Made by a program: the position numbers and the translations under genes | In this document: positions 10,453 to 20,414 of the stretch, piece after piece | How positions within the stretch are numbered: the first letter of the stretch is position 1 | Layout of the letters: each line of letters opens with the position of its first letter | Notes under the pieces: model-generated | Seen by the model: the letters and a program-made list of their open reading frames with translations, nothing else | The model's database searches: none | What the model was told of the DNA's origin: nothing | Assembly (NCBI GenBank): GCA_947495685.1 | Contig: CANLZY010000012.1 | Coordinates: 62,001-126,000, forward strand | Length of the DNA: 64,000 nt | Direction of reading: 5' to 3' | From: an uncultured Tropicimonas sp. | GTDB lineage: Bacteria; Pseudomonadota; Alphaproteobacteria; Rhodobacterales; Rhodobacteraceae

Positions 10453-11159
10453 GCCAGCCCCCGCGTCATGCGCCGTTCGATCTCGGCCCCGGTCAGGATG
10501 GCGGCGGAGGCTGCGATCAGAAGGCCGAGATTGTAGGGCACTCCGGCCAGCAACAGCCCGAACACCACCGACACCAGCGCCGCGCCCAGGTGGGCGACCG
10601 TTCGCAAGGCCGGCGCGATCAATGCCAGAAAAGTCACCGGGACCGCGAAATCGAGCGCGAACTGCTCCGGAATGCGTTGGCCGACAACCGCGCCCGCATA
10701 GGTCAGGACATACCAGAGCGGCGCAACCAGTGACACGGCGCCAAAGTAGTAGGCCACCCGTTGCGGCACTGTCAGCTCGTGGTCGGTCTCGAAACGAGTG
10801 ATGCTGAGGGCGTAGTTCTGATCGAACATCAGGTAGGACATCAGCACCCGTTGCCACATCGGTGCCGAGCCGACAAATGGCACCAACGAGGCCGAATACA
10901 TCGCCATCCGCAGGTTCACCGCGAGCGCCGAGACAAGGATGATGACCGTCGGGGCCTGTTCGCTCATCAGCTGCAAGGCGGTGAATTGCGCCGCTCCCGC
11001 AATGACCAACACCGAGAATCCCATCACCTCGGCAACGTTCAGCCCGGCCTCTGTTGCCAGAACGCCAAACAAGAGTGCAAATGGCGCAACGACGATGACG
11101 AACGGCGCGCCGTTTTTCAGGCCCTCGAGGAAGGCTGCGCGGGGTGTGGGAAAGGGCAT
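10449..11159 (-). CDS. azlC: AzlC family ABC-independent amino acid permease
   Basis: Large subunit of an AzlCD/BrnFE-type exporter, 236 residues with six to eight hydrophobic segments. Typical motifs are FALLFGVLATEAGLNVAEVMGFS, VIAGAAQFTALQLM and LMFDQNYALSITRFE. I chose ATG 11159 (MPFPTPRAAFLEGLKNG), which matches the usual family N-terminus; an upstream ATG at 11213 would add 18 unlikely residues. It forms a two-gene operon with azlD and is divergent from the GNAT gene. Branched-chain amino acid export is the family function; substrate here is inferred. Confidence 0.9.
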   Translation of the reverse strand: MPFPTPRAAFLEGLKNGAPFVIVVAPFALLFGVLATEAGLNVAEVMGFSVLVIAGAAQFTALQLMSEQAPTVIILVSALAVNLRMAMYSASLVPFVGSAPMWQRVLMSYLMFDQNYALSITRFETDHELTVPQRVAYYFGAVSLVAPLWYVLTYAGAVVGQRIPEQFALDFAVPVTFLALIAPALRTVAHLGAALVSVVFGLLLAGVPYNLGLLIAASAAILTGAEIERRMTRGLA

Positions 11160-11314
11160 GAAGGCGTCCCGGTTGTTTGGATTTCCAGTATGGGATGACC
11201 GTGACGGATGCAATCATCCTGCACCGGTGACTTGCCCGCCCGGCGATCTTGCGGCAGCAAGGGGGAAGTGCAGGTACTGTTGGGTGGGTCTTTCAGGTGG
11301 TGCAAAGGCGAGGC

Positions 11315-11947
11315 ATGAAGATCGAACGGGGCTTTCCTGAGCATCAGAGGGCCCAGGTTGCCGGGCTGTTCTGGGATGCGTTTTCGGGAAAACTTGGCAG
11401 GATCATGCGTCCCGAACCACGGGCGCTGACGTTCATCGCGACCGCCCTGTCGCCGCGTCATGCCTTTTCTGCGCAATCGGACAGCGGCGAATTGATGGGG
11501 GCCGTGGGGATCAAGACCGCCGGCGGTGGGCTTCTGACCGCCGGTTTCAGTGACCTTGCTGGCAGCTATGGAACGCTGGGCGCCCTGTGGCGCGGCCCGC
11601 TGCTGGACATCATGGAACGCCCGCTGACGGAGGGGCAGATCCTGATGGACGGGTTGTTCGTCGATGCCCGGTACCGAGGGCTGGGTGTGGGGTCGGCGCT
11701 GATCGACGCGGTCGTGGAGGAGGCAAGGTCGATCGGGATGGACGAGGTTCGGCTGGACGTGATCGACACCAACCTGCGGGCCCGCGCGCTCTATGAACGG
11801 CTTGGTTTCGTGCCGACGGGGCGCGTCAACCTGGGTGTCTTCTCGCGGATATTCGGGTTTCATCACAGCACGACGATGTGCCTGCCTGTCACTGCGCGCC
11901 GGGACGATGTCAGTCGAACGTCCCCGATACCCGACCAATCAACATAA
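11315..11947 (+). CDS. GNAT family N-acetyltransferase
   Basis: Acetyl-CoA-dependent N-acetyltransferase of 210 residues. The acetyl-CoA binding motif A is LFVDARYRGLGVGSALIDA (R/Q-x-x-G-x-G/A form), followed by RLDVIDTNLRARALYERLGF (motif B). The start ATG 11315 has AGGCGAGG just upstream. Its last 38 bases overlap, convergently, the 3' end of the next gene. Substrate unknown. The C-terminal 25 residues after the domain are polar and lie in the overlap. Confidence 0.85.
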   Translation: MKIERGFPEHQRAQVAGLFWDAFSGKLGRIMRPEPRALTFIATALSPRHAFSAQSDSGELMGAVGIKTAGGGLLTAGFSDLAGSYGTLGALWRGPLLDIMERPLTEGQILMDGLFVDARYRGLGVGSALIDAVVEEARSIGMDEVRLDVIDTNLRARALYERLGFVPTGRVNLGVFSRIFGFHHSTTMCLPVTARRDDVSRTSPIPDQST

Positions 11948-12950
11948 AGGCCCTGGCGCTGCGGGTTTCCGCAAAGCTCGCGATCTCGGAATCACTTGCG
12001 CCCTTTTCGAAGGTGGCAAAGGTGGTGTCGAACTTGCGCAGGAAATGGTGTGCGCAGTCGCGAAACACGGGATCCTGGCGCATCCGGCCTGCCGTCAGCG
12101 CCAGGCTGGAGCGATCCCGGACACCGCCAAGGCCGGCGATTGTCCGTCCCCGCTCGCCCTCGGCAAATCGACGCCAGATTTCGGGGCGCGCGCGGTCAGG
12201 GCTCAGGTCATCCATGTAGATGCCGTCCTCGGCCAGCAGCGTCAGGATATCTTGCGCAGACCGGACCAGGGGCGATGCCGTGTGGTCCCTCAGAGCCAGT
12301 CGCAGCGCGCGAAATCCGTCGCGGTCGCGTTCATCCTCGGGGAAGTTCAGCGCCTTGATCAGGTCCTCGGTCGAGATCGGCGCCGCCATCGTGTCCGCAG
12401 GCGTCCCAAGCGCAAGGGTCGTCTGGTTTGCATCCGTGCTGGTCTCTGCCCGTTTTGGGCTGGTCAGGGCGGCGCGGTCGGGCGAACGCGTGACAGCCGT
12501 CGCCCGCGCATTGACAGATGTCAGATGCGCCAGGGCCGCTTCGGTCTTTTTCTGCGCCCGCGCGATCTCGTCCAGTTTCTGTTCCAGCGGCGCGCGGACC
12601 CCGTTGGCCGATTGAGACCCCTGCGAGGTATAGGCATAGCGCATCGCGTCGATGGCAGCTTGCAGGCGGTTGCTTTCCTCGCGCATTTGGCGGGCACTTC
12701 GGGCCGCGGCAGCCCCGATCCAGATCAACGCGACCGGCATGAAGATCGCCAGCAGGGTCATCACGAACCGTGCCGGATCAGCCCCGGACTCGGTGGGTGA
12801 CGGGGGCAGAAACAGGAAGAACACTGCCGCGCCGGTCAACCACAGCGCGCTCAACACCAGACCGATCCCGTCGGCGGCTGTCAGCCCGGCCCGGCGAGGT
12901 TCCGGGCGCGTCGTTGCGCCCAGGTTGCGTGGTGTTTTCTCGGTGGTCAT
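11910..12950 (-). CDS. Conserved membrane protein with coiled-coil linker, unknown function
   Basis: Protein of 346 residues. Two hydrophobic helices lie near the N-terminus (about residues 28-48 and 62-82, forming a hairpin). They are followed by a charged, probably coiled-coil region (QMREESNRLQAAIDAMRYAY, LEQKLDEIARAQKKTEAALAHL), a Ser/Thr/Ala-rich linker, and a C-terminal soluble domain of about 150 residues starting near STEDLIKALNFPEDERDRDG. I do not recognise the C-terminal domain; similar proteins next to greA occur in Rhodobacteraceae as far as I recall. It lies 18 bases downstream of greA on the same strand and overlaps the GNAT gene tail convergently. Confidence 0.8.
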   Translation of the reverse strand: MTTEKTPRNLGATTRPEPRRAGLTAADGIGLVLSALWLTGAAVFFLFLPPSPTESGADPARFVMTLLAIFMPVALIWIGAAAARSARQMREESNRLQAAIDAMRYAYTSQGSQSANGVRAPLEQKLDEIARAQKKTEAALAHLTSVNARATAVTRSPDRAALTSPKRAETSTDANQTTLALGTPADTMAAPISTEDLIKALNFPEDERDRDGFRALRLALRDHTASPLVRSAQDILTLLAEDGIYMDDLSPDRARPEIWRRFAEGERGRTIAGLGGVRDRSSLALTAGRMRQDPVFRDCAHHFLRKFDTTFATFEKGASDSEIASFAETRSARAFMLIGRVSGTFD

Positions 12951-12968
12951 GGATGCCGCCGTCTCGAC

Positions 12969-13439
12969 TCAGACATACTTGATGCTGAGCACCTCATAAC
13001 TCTTTTGGCCACCCGGCGTCCGCACTTCTATGCTGTCACCCTCATCCTTGCCGATAAGAGCCCGCGCAATGGGCGATTTTATGTTCAGAAGGCCTTTTTC
13101 CAGGTCTGCTTCGGGCTCCCCGACGATCTGGTAGGTCTTTTCCTCATCAGTGTTCTCGTCAACGATCGTGACCGTTGCGCCGAACTTGATGGATCCGGAA
13201 AACTTGGACGGGTCAATGACGTTGGCGAGCGAAATCACGGCCTCCAACTCCTTGATCCGGCCTTCGATGAAGCTCTGCTTTTCGCGCGCCGAATGGTATT
13301 CGGCGTTCTCCGACAGGTCGCCGTGCTCGCGTGCCTCCGCGATCGCCCGGATAATAGCCGGTCGCTCGATGGATTTCAGCGTACGCAGTTCCTGGTCGAG
13401 TGCAGTGTGACCCGCACGGGTCATCGGTATCTTTTCCAT
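12969..13439 (-). CDS. greA: Transcription elongation factor GreA
   Basis: Rescues backtracked RNA polymerase by stimulating cleavage of the nascent RNA 3' end. The 156-residue length is standard. The N-terminal coiled coil carries the acidic tip [14 protein letters not shown] with the key D41 and E44. The C-terminal FKBP-like domain ends with ITVRTPGGxKxYEVLxI-type sequence ([19 protein letters not shown]). The downstream membrane-protein gene follows after 18 bases, so they may be co-transcribed. Confidence 0.97.
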   Translation of the reverse strand: MEKIPMTRAGHTALDQELRTLKSIERPAIIRAIAEAREHGDLSENAEYHSAREKQSFIEGRIKELEAVISLANVIDPSKFSGSIKFGATVTIVDENTDEEKTYQIVGEPEADLEKGLLNIKSPIARALIGKDEGDSIEVRTPGGQKSYEVLSIKYV

Positions 13440-13670
13440 TCGTTCCCTGCACGGTTGAAAGTTGGCATTGGATTGAAGGCCCTTAACCCAAGCGGGCTGG
13501 CAATTGTCAAGTGTCGAAGGCGTCTGGCCCTCTTCCCGGGGAAACGACAGTTTTTTTGCTGCGCTGCGTCAATGTGATGCCGCGTCGCGATTGACGGCGC
13601 TGTTTTCTGTCCGCTACGCATGTTCGACGCCAGATTTTCATGCAGCCAGGCCACAGACGGGAACCAGACC

Positions 13671-15323
13671 ATGAGCGAGATTGAACGCGAAGCGATGGAC
13701 TATGATGTTGTCATCGTGGGGGCCGGGCCGTCGGGTCTGTCCGCCGCCATCCGGTTGAAACAACTGGACCCGGACCTGAATGTGGTCGTGCTGGAAAAGG
13801 GCTCGGAAGTTGGTGCTCATATCGTCTCGGGCGCGGTCATGGATCCGGGTGGGCTCGATGCGTTGATGCCCGACTGGCGGGACAGGGGCGCGCCGATCAA
13901 GACCCGGGTCAAGAAGGACGAGTTTTTTGTGCTGGGCGAGAGCGGCGAACTGCGCCTGCCCAACATGATGATGCCGCCGCTGATGAACAACCATCACTGC
14001 TATATCGTCAGCCTTGCCAATGTGTGCCGCTGGATGGCCGAGCAGGCCGAGGAAATGGGGGTCGAGATCTTCCCCGGCATGTCCTGTTCCGAGCTGGTCT
14101 ATGGCGACAACGGCGAAGTGACCGGTGTTGTCGCGGGTGAATTCGGCAAGAATGCCGATGGCACCCCTGGCCCGTCCTATGAACCGGGCATGATTCTGAA
14201 CGGCAAGTACGTGTTCATCTCCGAAGGTGTGCGCGGCTCGCTGGCCAAGGAGCTCATTGCCAAATACGCGCTTGACGCGGAATGTGACGTGGCCAAGTTC
14301 GGCCTCGGCATGAAGGAGGTCTGGGAGGTTGATTCTGCCAAGCACCGTGAGGGCACGGTCACCCACACGATGGGTTGGCCGCTGGGGTCGAACGCGGGTG
14401 GTGGGTCGTTCATCTACCACATGGAAAACAACCAGGTCTGCATCGGCTTCGTGGTGCACCTGAACTATGCCAACCCGTACCTGTTCCCCTACATGGAATT
14501 CCAGCGGTTCAAGCATCATCCGATGGTCGCGGACCTGCTGGAGGGCGGCAAGCGCGTTGCTTATGGCGCGCGGGCAATTTCCGAAGGCGGCTACCAGTCG
14601 TTGCCAAAATCGGTCTTTCCGGGGGGCGCCTTGCTGGGTTGTTCCGCCGGCCTGATCAACGTTCCGCGCATCAAGGGCATCCACAATGCCATGCATTCCG
14701 GCAAGGCCGCGGCCGAGGCGGCGCAGGCGGCCATCGCGGCCGACCGGGCTGGTGATGAACTGACGGATTACGACAGCGAACTGCGGACAGGAGCTGTCGG
14801 CAAAGACTTGAAGCCCGTGCGCAACGTCAAGCCGCTCTGGTCAAAGCTCGGGCTGGTCGGTGGGCTTGCCTTCGGTGGGATAGACATGTGGCTCGGCTCC
14901 ACCGTTGGCTGGAACCCGTTCGGCACCATGAAGCACGGCAAGACCGACGCGCAGGCCACCGGCGAGGCAGCGAAATTCAAGCCGATCGACTATCCCAAGC
15001 CGGATGGAAAACTGTCCTTCGACCGTTTGACGAACGTCAGTTTTGCGATGACGAACCACGAGGAAAGCCAGCCCTGCCACCTGAAACTGGCCGACGACAG
15101 CGTCCCGGTGACCGTAGATCTGGCCAAATACGCCGGCCCATCGGCGCGGTATTGCCCGGCGGGGGTTTACGAGTTTGTAGAGGAAGCCGGGGCGGAACCG
15201 CGTTTCGTGATCAATTTCCAGAACTGCGTGCACTGCAAGACCTGCGATATCAAGGACCCGGCCCAGAACATCACCTGGACGGTCCCGCAGGGCGGAGACG
15301 GGCCAAACTATCCCAATATGTAG
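13671..15323 (+). CDS. Electron transfer flavoprotein-ubiquinone oxidoreductase
   Basis: Inner-membrane FAD/4Fe-4S enzyme that passes electrons from acyl-CoA dehydrogenases, via ETF, to ubiquinone. The 550-residue protein starts with an FAD-binding motif (VVIVGAGPSGLSAAI, residues about 14-28). It has the ETF-QO middle domain (GMKEVWEVDSAKHREGTVTHT; GGSFIYHM) and a C-terminal iron-sulphur motif NCVHCKTCDIKDPAQNI with three cysteines near 519-525 and a fourth near 495 (YCPAG). The start ATG 13671 was chosen for the typical N-terminus; an open frame begins at 13620. It fits functionally with the acyl-CoA dehydrogenase at 6 kb although not in the same operon. Confidence 0.96.
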   Translation: MSEIEREAMDYDVVIVGAGPSGLSAAIRLKQLDPDLNVVVLEKGSEVGAHIVSGAVMDPGGLDALMPDWRDRGAPIKTRVKKDEFFVLGESGELRLPNMMMPPLMNNHHCYIVSLANVCRWMAEQAEEMGVEIFPGMSCSELVYGDNGEVTGVVAGEFGKNADGTPGPSYEPGMILNGKYVFISEGVRGSLAKELIAKYALDAECDVAKFGLGMKEVWEVDSAKHREGTVTHTMGWPLGSNAGGGSFIYHMENNQVCIGFVVHLNYANPYLFPYMEFQRFKHHPMVADLLEGGKRVAYGARAISEGGYQSLPKSVFPGGALLGCSAGLINVPRIKGIHNAMHSGKAAAEAAQAAIAADRAGDELTDYDSELRTGAVGKDLKPVRNVKPLWSKLGLVGGLAFGGIDMWLGSTVGWNPFGTMKHGKTDAQATGEAAKFKPIDYPKPDGKLSFDRLTNVSFAMTNHEESQPCHLKLADDSVPVTVDLAKYAGPSARYCPAGVYEFVEEAGAEPRFVINFQNCVHCKTCDIKDPAQNITWTVPQGGDGPNYPNM

Positions 15324-15442
15324 GCCGATGGAGTCGACATATCTGGCCGGTTTCTGACCGCTGCGGTGCCTTTGACCTTGGCGCTGCGGCTCCGCACGAT
15401 GTCATTCAGGCTCTCACGAAAGCGTCCGAACCGGTATCTCGG

Positions 15443-15461
15443 GGGTGGCTGTGCCACCCCT
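15443..15461 (+). other. GC-rich hairpin downstream of the ETF-QO gene
   Basis: GGGGTGGC-TGT-GCCACCCC forms a perfect 8-base stem about 120 bases past the ETF-QO stop. It is followed by TGTATTGTC, which is only weakly T-rich, so it is at best a poor intrinsic terminator. The rest of 15324-15524 shows no gene. Confidence 0.4.
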
Positions 15462-15524
15462 GTATTGTCTCAGTGCCATTGCAGGACTAGGTTCAACCCC
15501 AGTAGTTGAAAGCGAGGCCACCCT

Positions 15525-17234
15525 TTGCCGAATTTCCGTTCCCTCTCCGTGACGCTGGCCCTAGGCCTGAGCCTGACCTTTCCGGCCTTGGCCGAGGAAC
15601 CCAGTCGCGGCTTTTCCGGGTCGTACCTGGCGGCACGTCACGCGAGCTATCACAGCGATTACCGCGCGGCGGCGGAATACTATGCCCGCGCGCTGGCACG
15701 GGATCGACGCAATCCGGCCCTGCAGGAAAACGCCATCCAGGCCTTTGCAGGGCTTGGCAACATCGATCTGGCCGTCCCGATCGCCCGGCAGATGCAGAGC
15801 ATCGGGTTGAACAGCCAGATTGCGAACATGATCCTCATGGCCCACGACCTGAAGGCCGAAGACTTTGATGCTGTCCTTTCCGGGTTGAAGGACACGCTGT
15901 CGGTCGGGCCGTTGGTCGACAGCCTGATCACGGCGTGGAGCCTGTTGGGCAAGGGGGAAACCGAAGCGGCCATGGCGGCGTTCGATGGCTCTGCCGAAAG
16001 CACGGGTCTGGCAGCCTTCGGGTTGTATCACAAGGCGCTCGCCTTCGCACTGGCCGGTGATTTCGAAGCCGCCGACACGGTGTTTTCGGGCGAATCCGGC
16101 TCTCCTCTGCGCCTGACGCGTCGCGGCGCAATCGCCCACGCACAGGTTCTCAGCCAGTTGGGGCGCAACGAAGATGCCATTGCGTTGATCGAGATGGGTT
16201 GGACGACTGACCTGGACCCCGGGTTGCAGGCCCTGATGGACCAGTTGCAGGCCGGCGAGCAGGTGCAGTTCAACCAGGTCCGCAATGTGCAGGACGGGTT
16301 GGCCGAGGTATTCTATACCGTCGCCGGTGCGCTCGATGGCGAAGCCGCCGACAGCTATACGCTGCTCTATTCGCGGATTGCCGAATACCTTCGGCCCGAT
16401 CATGTGGATGCGATTCTACTCAGTGCCAACCTGCTGGAAGCGCAGGAGCAATACGATCTGGCGACCGAGGCCTACAACCAGGTTCCGCGCGACGACGCCG
16501 GGTTCCATGTTGCCGAGATGGGCCGCGCTGCGGCGCTGCAGGCGGCGGGCCGGACGGAGGCCGCGATCGAGGTCCTGGAACAGCTCGCCGAAACCCACGG
16601 CGAGATGCCGATCGTACAGATCAACCTTGGCGACAGCCTGCGCCGCGAGGGGCGGTACGGCGACGCGACCAAGGCCTATGATGCGGCCATCAAGCTGTTC
16701 GACGAAGACGGCGCGGGGCAGTGGATCGTCTACTATGCCCGTGGAATCACGCATGAGCGCGAACAGCAGTGGGACCAGGCAGAGGCCGATTTCCGCAAGG
16801 CGCTGGAGCTGAACCCGGGCCAGCCCCAGGTGTTGAACTATCTCGGTTATTCCTACCTCGAACTGGGGATCAATCTGGACGAGGCGCTGGAGCTGATCGA
16901 ACAGGCCGTCGCGGCCGAACCGGGCAGCGGTTACATCATCGACTCGCTTGGTTGGGGCCTCTACCAGGCTGGCAAGTACGGCGAGGCCGTGGAACATCTG
17001 GAACGCGCGGCTGAATTGATGGCCGTTGATCCGATCGTCAACGATCACCTCGGGGATGGTTACTGGGCGGTTGGTCGCAAGATCGAGGCCGAGTTCCAAT
17101 GGCACCGGGCGCTGTCCTTTGACCCCGAGCCTGAGGAAGCCGAACGCATCCGCCGCAAGCTGGAGGTCGGTCTGGACGCCGTTCTGGAAGAAGAAGGTGC
17201 CGCACCGCTTTCGGTGGCGAATGACGACGGTTGA
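15525..17234 (+). CDS. Exported tetratricopeptide-repeat protein
   Basis: A 569-residue protein with a signal peptide (about residues 1-23, ending PALAEE) and many TPR units. Clear examples are [22 protein letters not shown] near residue 45 and [27 protein letters not shown] near 420, then [22 protein letters not shown] near 475. The domain pattern resembles BamD/PEP-type periplasmic scaffold proteins; no enzyme motif is seen. The start is TTG at 15525, supported by GAGG about 8 bases upstream and by the signal peptide. The 3' end overlaps ispE by 14 bases, so they form one operon, an arrangement common in Rhodobacteraceae. Confidence 0.88.
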   Translation: MPNFRSLSVTLALGLSLTFPALAEEPSRGFSGSYLAARHASYHSDYRAAAEYYARALARDRRNPALQENAIQAFAGLGNIDLAVPIARQMQSIGLNSQIANMILMAHDLKAEDFDAVLSGLKDTLSVGPLVDSLITAWSLLGKGETEAAMAAFDGSAESTGLAAFGLYHKALAFALAGDFEAADTVFSGESGSPLRLTRRGAIAHAQVLSQLGRNEDAIALIEMGWTTDLDPGLQALMDQLQAGEQVQFNQVRNVQDGLAEVFYTVAGALDGEAADSYTLLYSRIAEYLRPDHVDAILLSANLLEAQEQYDLATEAYNQVPRDDAGFHVAEMGRAAALQAAGRTEAAIEVLEQLAETHGEMPIVQINLGDSLRREGRYGDATKAYDAAIKLFDEDGAGQWIVYYARGITHEREQQWDQAEADFRKALELNPGQPQVLNYLGYSYLELGINLDEALELIEQAVAAEPGSGYIIDSLGWGLYQAGKYGEAVEHLERAAELMAVDPIVNDHLGDGYWAVGRKIEAEFQWHRALSFDPEPEEAERIRRKLEVGLDAVLEEEGAAPLSVANDDG

Positions 17235-18057
17235 GGAATTTGCCCCGGCCAAGGTCAACCTGACGCTGCATGTCACCGGCCAACGGGCGGATGGCTACCA
17301 CTTGCTCGACAGTCTTGTCGTCTTTGCCGATGTCGGTGACAGGATAACGGCGGTGTCAGCCTCCGACATGGCCCTTTCGGTGACGGGTCCACGGTCGGCC
17401 GGGGTCCCGACCGATGGCCGCAACCTCGTTCTGAAGGCCGCGTCGTTGATGGGCGGGGCGGGGGCTCGGCTGACGCTCCACAAGGTGCTGCCTGCAGCCT
17501 CGGGGATCGGTGGCGGGTCGTCTGATGCGGCGGCCACTTTGCGCGCGCTGGCGCGACTCTGGTCGGTTGATCTGCCCACCGACGCGGCGGTGCTTGCTCT
17601 CGGCGCGGATGTCCCTGTGTGCCTTGTGCCGCGTTCTCTGCGTATGACGGGAATTGGCGAAGTCCTCGCGCCGGTACCCGCGCTGCCGCTGCTTCCGGCG
17701 GTGCTGGTGAACCCGGGTATCGAAGTGCCAACGCCGGCCGTGTTCGGGGCGCTCGCACGACGTGACAATCCGGCCATGTCGCTGGTTCCGGCATCCCTCA
17801 CATCAGTAACGGACGTCGCCGCCTGGCTGCGCGGCCAACGCAACGACCTGCAAGATGCCGCGTGCCAGATCGCCCCACTGGTATCGGCAACACTGGACAC
17901 GCTTCAGGGGCTGCCGGAATGCCTTTTGGCGCGCATGTCCGGGTCCGGGGCGACATGTTTCGGCCTGTTCCCAACGCCGGCACACGCCAGCGCCGCTGGC
18001 GACAGAATTCGGCAGGCACATCCGGATTGGTGGGTCGCAGAGACCCGTCTGGGATAG
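17221..18057 (+). CDS. ispE: 4-(cytidine 5'-diphospho)-2-C-methyl-D-erythritol kinase
   Basis: GHMP kinase of the MEP isoprenoid pathway, phosphorylating CDP-ME at the 2-hydroxyl. The 278-residue protein starts [21 protein letters not shown], the family signature with the catalytic-site lysine (K11). It has the ATP loop [18 protein letters not shown] (residues 90-107), GADVPVCL and the C-terminal [12 protein letters not shown]. The start overlaps the TPR gene end by 14 bases. It faces the polyprenyl diphosphate synthase gene convergently, both being isoprenoid enzymes. Confidence 0.96.
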   Translation: MTTVEEFAPAKVNLTLHVTGQRADGYHLLDSLVVFADVGDRITAVSASDMALSVTGPRSAGVPTDGRNLVLKAASLMGGAGARLTLHKVLPAASGIGGGSSDAAATLRALARLWSVDLPTDAAVLALGADVPVCLVPRSLRMTGIGEVLAPVPALPLLPAVLVNPGIEVPTPAVFGALARRDNPAMSLVPASLTSVTDVAAWLRGQRNDLQDAACQIAPLVSATLDTLQGLPECLLARMSGSGATCFGLFPTPAHASAAGDRIRQAHPDWWVAETRLG

Positions 18058-18076
18058 GTCGCGGTCAGAGGGCCGC

Positions 18077-19096
18077 CTAGCGGACCCGCGCGACCACGTA
18101 ATCCGCCAGATCCATGAGCATCGTGCGAATCTCGGTATCCGGCAGGGCAGACAGCGCATCCTTGGCACGATCAGCCCAGGCGACGGCTTCCATGCGGGTG
18201 GCTTCCATTGTTTCGTGGCGGGCCAGAAGGCTCAGCGCGTGTTCAAGGTCTCCGTCGTCCTGTTGGCCCTTCTCGATGACCCGCACCCAAAAGGCGCGCT
18301 CGACGTCATCACTCTTTGCGACGGCCTTGATCACCGGCAAGGTCAGCTTGCGCTCGCGGAAATCGTCACCGACGTTCTTTCCGGTGGCGGTGGTGTCGCC
18401 GCCGTAGTCCAGCAGGTCGTCCACGATCTGGAAGCTGATCCCGAGGGCATCGCCATAGGACCGCAGCGCATCCACCTGCGTTTCGTCGGCACCGGCCACG
18501 ACGCCACCAACCTCGCAGGCAGCGGCGAACAGGGCGGCGGTCTTTCCACGAACCACCTGCAGATAGATTTCTTCGTCCGTTGCAAGGTTCTGCGCCGCGG
18601 TCAGCTGCAACACTTCGCCCTCGGCTATGGTGGCCGAGGCATTGGCCAGGATGTCCAGAACCCGGATATTGCCGGTTTCGGTCATCAACTGGAAGGATCG
18701 CGCGAACAGGTAATCGCCAACCAGAACCGAAGACTTGTTGTCCCACAACAAGTTTGCCGTCGGGCGTCCGCGTCGTTGGGCGCTTTCGTCGACGACGTCA
18801 TCATGCAGCAGGGTGGCGGTGTGGATGAATTCTACAGTCGCCGCCAGCTTGACGTGATTCTCGCCGTCGTAGCCGCACATTCGGGCCGTCGCGAGGGTCA
18901 GCATCGGTCGCAACCGCTTGCCGCCGGCCTCGACCAGATGGGCCGTCACCTCGGGGATGCGCGGCGCATGCCGAGAGGCCATCCGGTTGCGGATCAGGTC
19001 ATTGACCTGCTCCAGATCGGAGGTCAGCAACCGCGCAAGGCGGTCATGCGGTTTCTGTACTGCTTCGTCCAGGCTCATCACGGTCTCGTCACCCAT
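18077..19096 (-). CDS. Long-chain polyprenyl diphosphate synthase (probably decaprenyl)
   Basis: Trans-prenyltransferase that makes the ubiquinone side chain. Motifs are GGKRLRPML (residues 58-66), the first Asp-rich motif LLHDDVVDESAQRRG (D99-D103), GDYLFARSFQ and the second Asp-rich motif FQIVDDLLDYGGD. At 339 residues it matches IspB/DdsA-type enzymes. The product length is inferred: Rhodobacteraceae use Q-10, so decaprenyl is likely. The first ATG at 19096 or the one at 19078 (MSLDEAV) may be the start. It is divergent from the DUF2007 gene, with only 37 bases between. Confidence 0.93.
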   Translation of the reverse strand: MGDETVMSLDEAVQKPHDRLARLLTSDLEQVNDLIRNRMASRHAPRIPEVTAHLVEAGGKRLRPMLTLATARMCGYDGENHVKLAATVEFIHTATLLHDDVVDESAQRRGRPTANLLWDNKSSVLVGDYLFARSFQLMTETGNIRVLDILANASATIAEGEVLQLTAAQNLATDEEIYLQVVRGKTAALFAAACEVGGVVAGADETQVDALRSYGDALGISFQIVDDLLDYGGDTTATGKNVGDDFRERKLTLPVIKAVAKSDDVERAFWVRVIEKGQQDDGDLEHALSLLARHETMEATRMEAVAWADRAKDALSALPDTEIRTMLMDLADYVVARVR

Positions 19097-19133
19097 CTCG
19101 ACAATGCGGCAGGGATTTCCTTAAGTCTACGCC

Positions 19134-19355
19134 ATGAAAGAAGTTTTGCGCACAAACGACATAACGGTCATCGCCTTTGCAAAATCCCTTCTCGCAGGCG
19201 AGGATATAGACTGCTTCGAAATGGACGTCCATATGAGCATCCTAGAAGGATCCGTTGGTGTTCTGCCGCGGCGACTGATGGTTCGCGATACGGACCTGTT
19301 TCTGGCCCGTGCGGCGCTCAGGGACAATGAGATCGACGTGACCGAGGATGGCTGA
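19134..19355 (+). CDS. DUF2007 domain-containing small protein
   Basis: A 73-residue protein with the DUF2007 pattern: MKEVLRTNDITVIAFAKSLL, an acidic middle (GEDIDCFEMDVHMSILEGS), and the closing PRRLMVRDTDLFLARAALRD. DUF2007 proteins are thought to be small ligand- or signal-sensing modules, but no biochemical function is established. It overlaps the next gene, the methyltransferase, by 8 bases, and the pair is conserved next to the polyprenyl synthase in related bacteria as far as I recall. Confidence 0.88.
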   Translation: MKEVLRTNDITVIAFAKSLLAGEDIDCFEMDVHMSILEGSVGVLPRRLMVRDTDLFLARAALRDNEIDVTEDG

Positions 19356-20121
19356 GGTGACCGATGGCCTGACCCGCGATTCCTATCTCGGGGGAAGGCT
19401 GAGTATCTTGCAGCCCGCCACGGGATATCGGGCCGGTGTGGATCCGGTCTTGCTGGCCGCTGCCTGTCCGGCCCGGCCCAGCGACAGCGTTCTGGAATTG
19501 GGGTGCGGGGTTGGAACGGCGTCGCTGTGCCTTGCCACGCGGGTGCCCGGCGTCCAGATCACGGCAGTGGAGCGCCAGCCCGAAATGGCAGAGCTTGCCC
19601 GTCGGAATGCAACCGAGTCGGGCGTGCCGATGTGTGTTGTGACAGCAGACCTTTCCAAGTTGCCGTCAGATCTGCGCCAGCAGAGCTTTGCGCATGTCAT
19701 TGCAAACCCGCCCTATTTCCTGCGCGAAAGCTCGTCTCCATCGTCCCACGCCGCCCGCGAGATGGCGATGGGCGAACAGACACCGTTGGCGGACTGGCTG
19801 TCCGTGGCAACGCGGCGGTTGGCCTCCAAGGGCTGGTTGACGCTCATCCACCGCCCGGATCGGCTGGCGGATATCCTGGGGGGGCTCGGTGGGTTGGGCT
19901 CGATACAGGTCCAGCCGCTAGTGGCGCGAGTCGGGCGGGATGCGAATCTTGTCGTGGTGCGAGCGCGAAAGGGTGGGCGCGCGGCGCTCCGCCTGCACGC
20001 CCCGATCGTGTTGCATGAGGGGGTGCGGCATGTGGTCGACGGCGACGACTACGCGCCGGACATCTCTGCCGTCTTGCGGGCTGCTGCTGCGCTCCCCGGC
20101 TTTGGTGAATCGCCCAAGTAA
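19348..20121 (+). CDS. tRNA1(Val) A37 N6-methyltransferase-like (TrmN6/YfiC family)
   Basis: SAM-dependent methyltransferase of 257 residues. It shows LELGCGVGTASLCLA (motif I, SAM loop, about residues 49-63), AVERQPEMAELARRNA (motif II), and the adenine-N6 signature VIANPPYFL (NPPY, about residues 117-125). The N-terminal DSYLGGRLSILQPATGYRAGVDPVLLAA is typical of TrmN6/YfiC homologues, so tRNA modification is the likely role. It overlaps the DUF2007 gene by 8 bases. Confidence 0.88.
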   Translation: MAEVTDGLTRDSYLGGRLSILQPATGYRAGVDPVLLAAACPARPSDSVLELGCGVGTASLCLATRVPGVQITAVERQPEMAELARRNATESGVPMCVVTADLSKLPSDLRQQSFAHVIANPPYFLRESSSPSSHAAREMAMGEQTPLADWLSVATRRLASKGWLTLIHRPDRLADILGGLGGLGSIQVQPLVARVGRDANLVVVRARKGGRAALRLHAPIVLHEGVRHVVDGDDYAPDISAVLRAAAALPGFGESPK

Positions 20122-20246
20122 GTATTGTCTGCAAAGTTTTACAGAGGTGACGTAAAATATTCACCTAGGATGCGGGTTCGACGTGACAACACCTGAAAAT
20201 CGTGCTGCACTTCTACTACGACAATCATTCAGAGGAGAGTTAGGCT

Positions 20247-20414
20247 ATGTCCGAGTCCGCCCGCGTTGAGGAACTCCGCAAGAAGCACGCAGTTCTTTCG
20301 GATAAAGTGGAACAGATTCAACAAGCACCCGGCTCTGACGACCTTCAAATCGTAGAACTCAAGAAACAGAAGCTCAGGATCAAGGAAGAAATCACCCGTC
20401 TGACGACGGTGTAG
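20247..20414 (+). CDS. DUF465 (YdcH-like) small coiled-coil protein
   Basis: A 55-residue protein too short for many gene finders: MSESARVEELRKKHAVLSDK and onward through IVELKKQKLRIKEEITRL. This is the DUF465/YdcH pattern, two amphipathic, lysine- and glutamate-rich helices separated by a short Pro-Gly turn. AGAGGAGAG lies upstream. Its 3' end overlaps the convergent EamA-type gene by 23 bases. Function of the family is unknown; abundant small proteins of this type are common in alphaproteobacteria. Confidence 0.87.
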   Translation: MSESARVEELRKKHAVLSDKVEQIQQAPGSDDLQIVELKKQKLRIKEEITRLTTV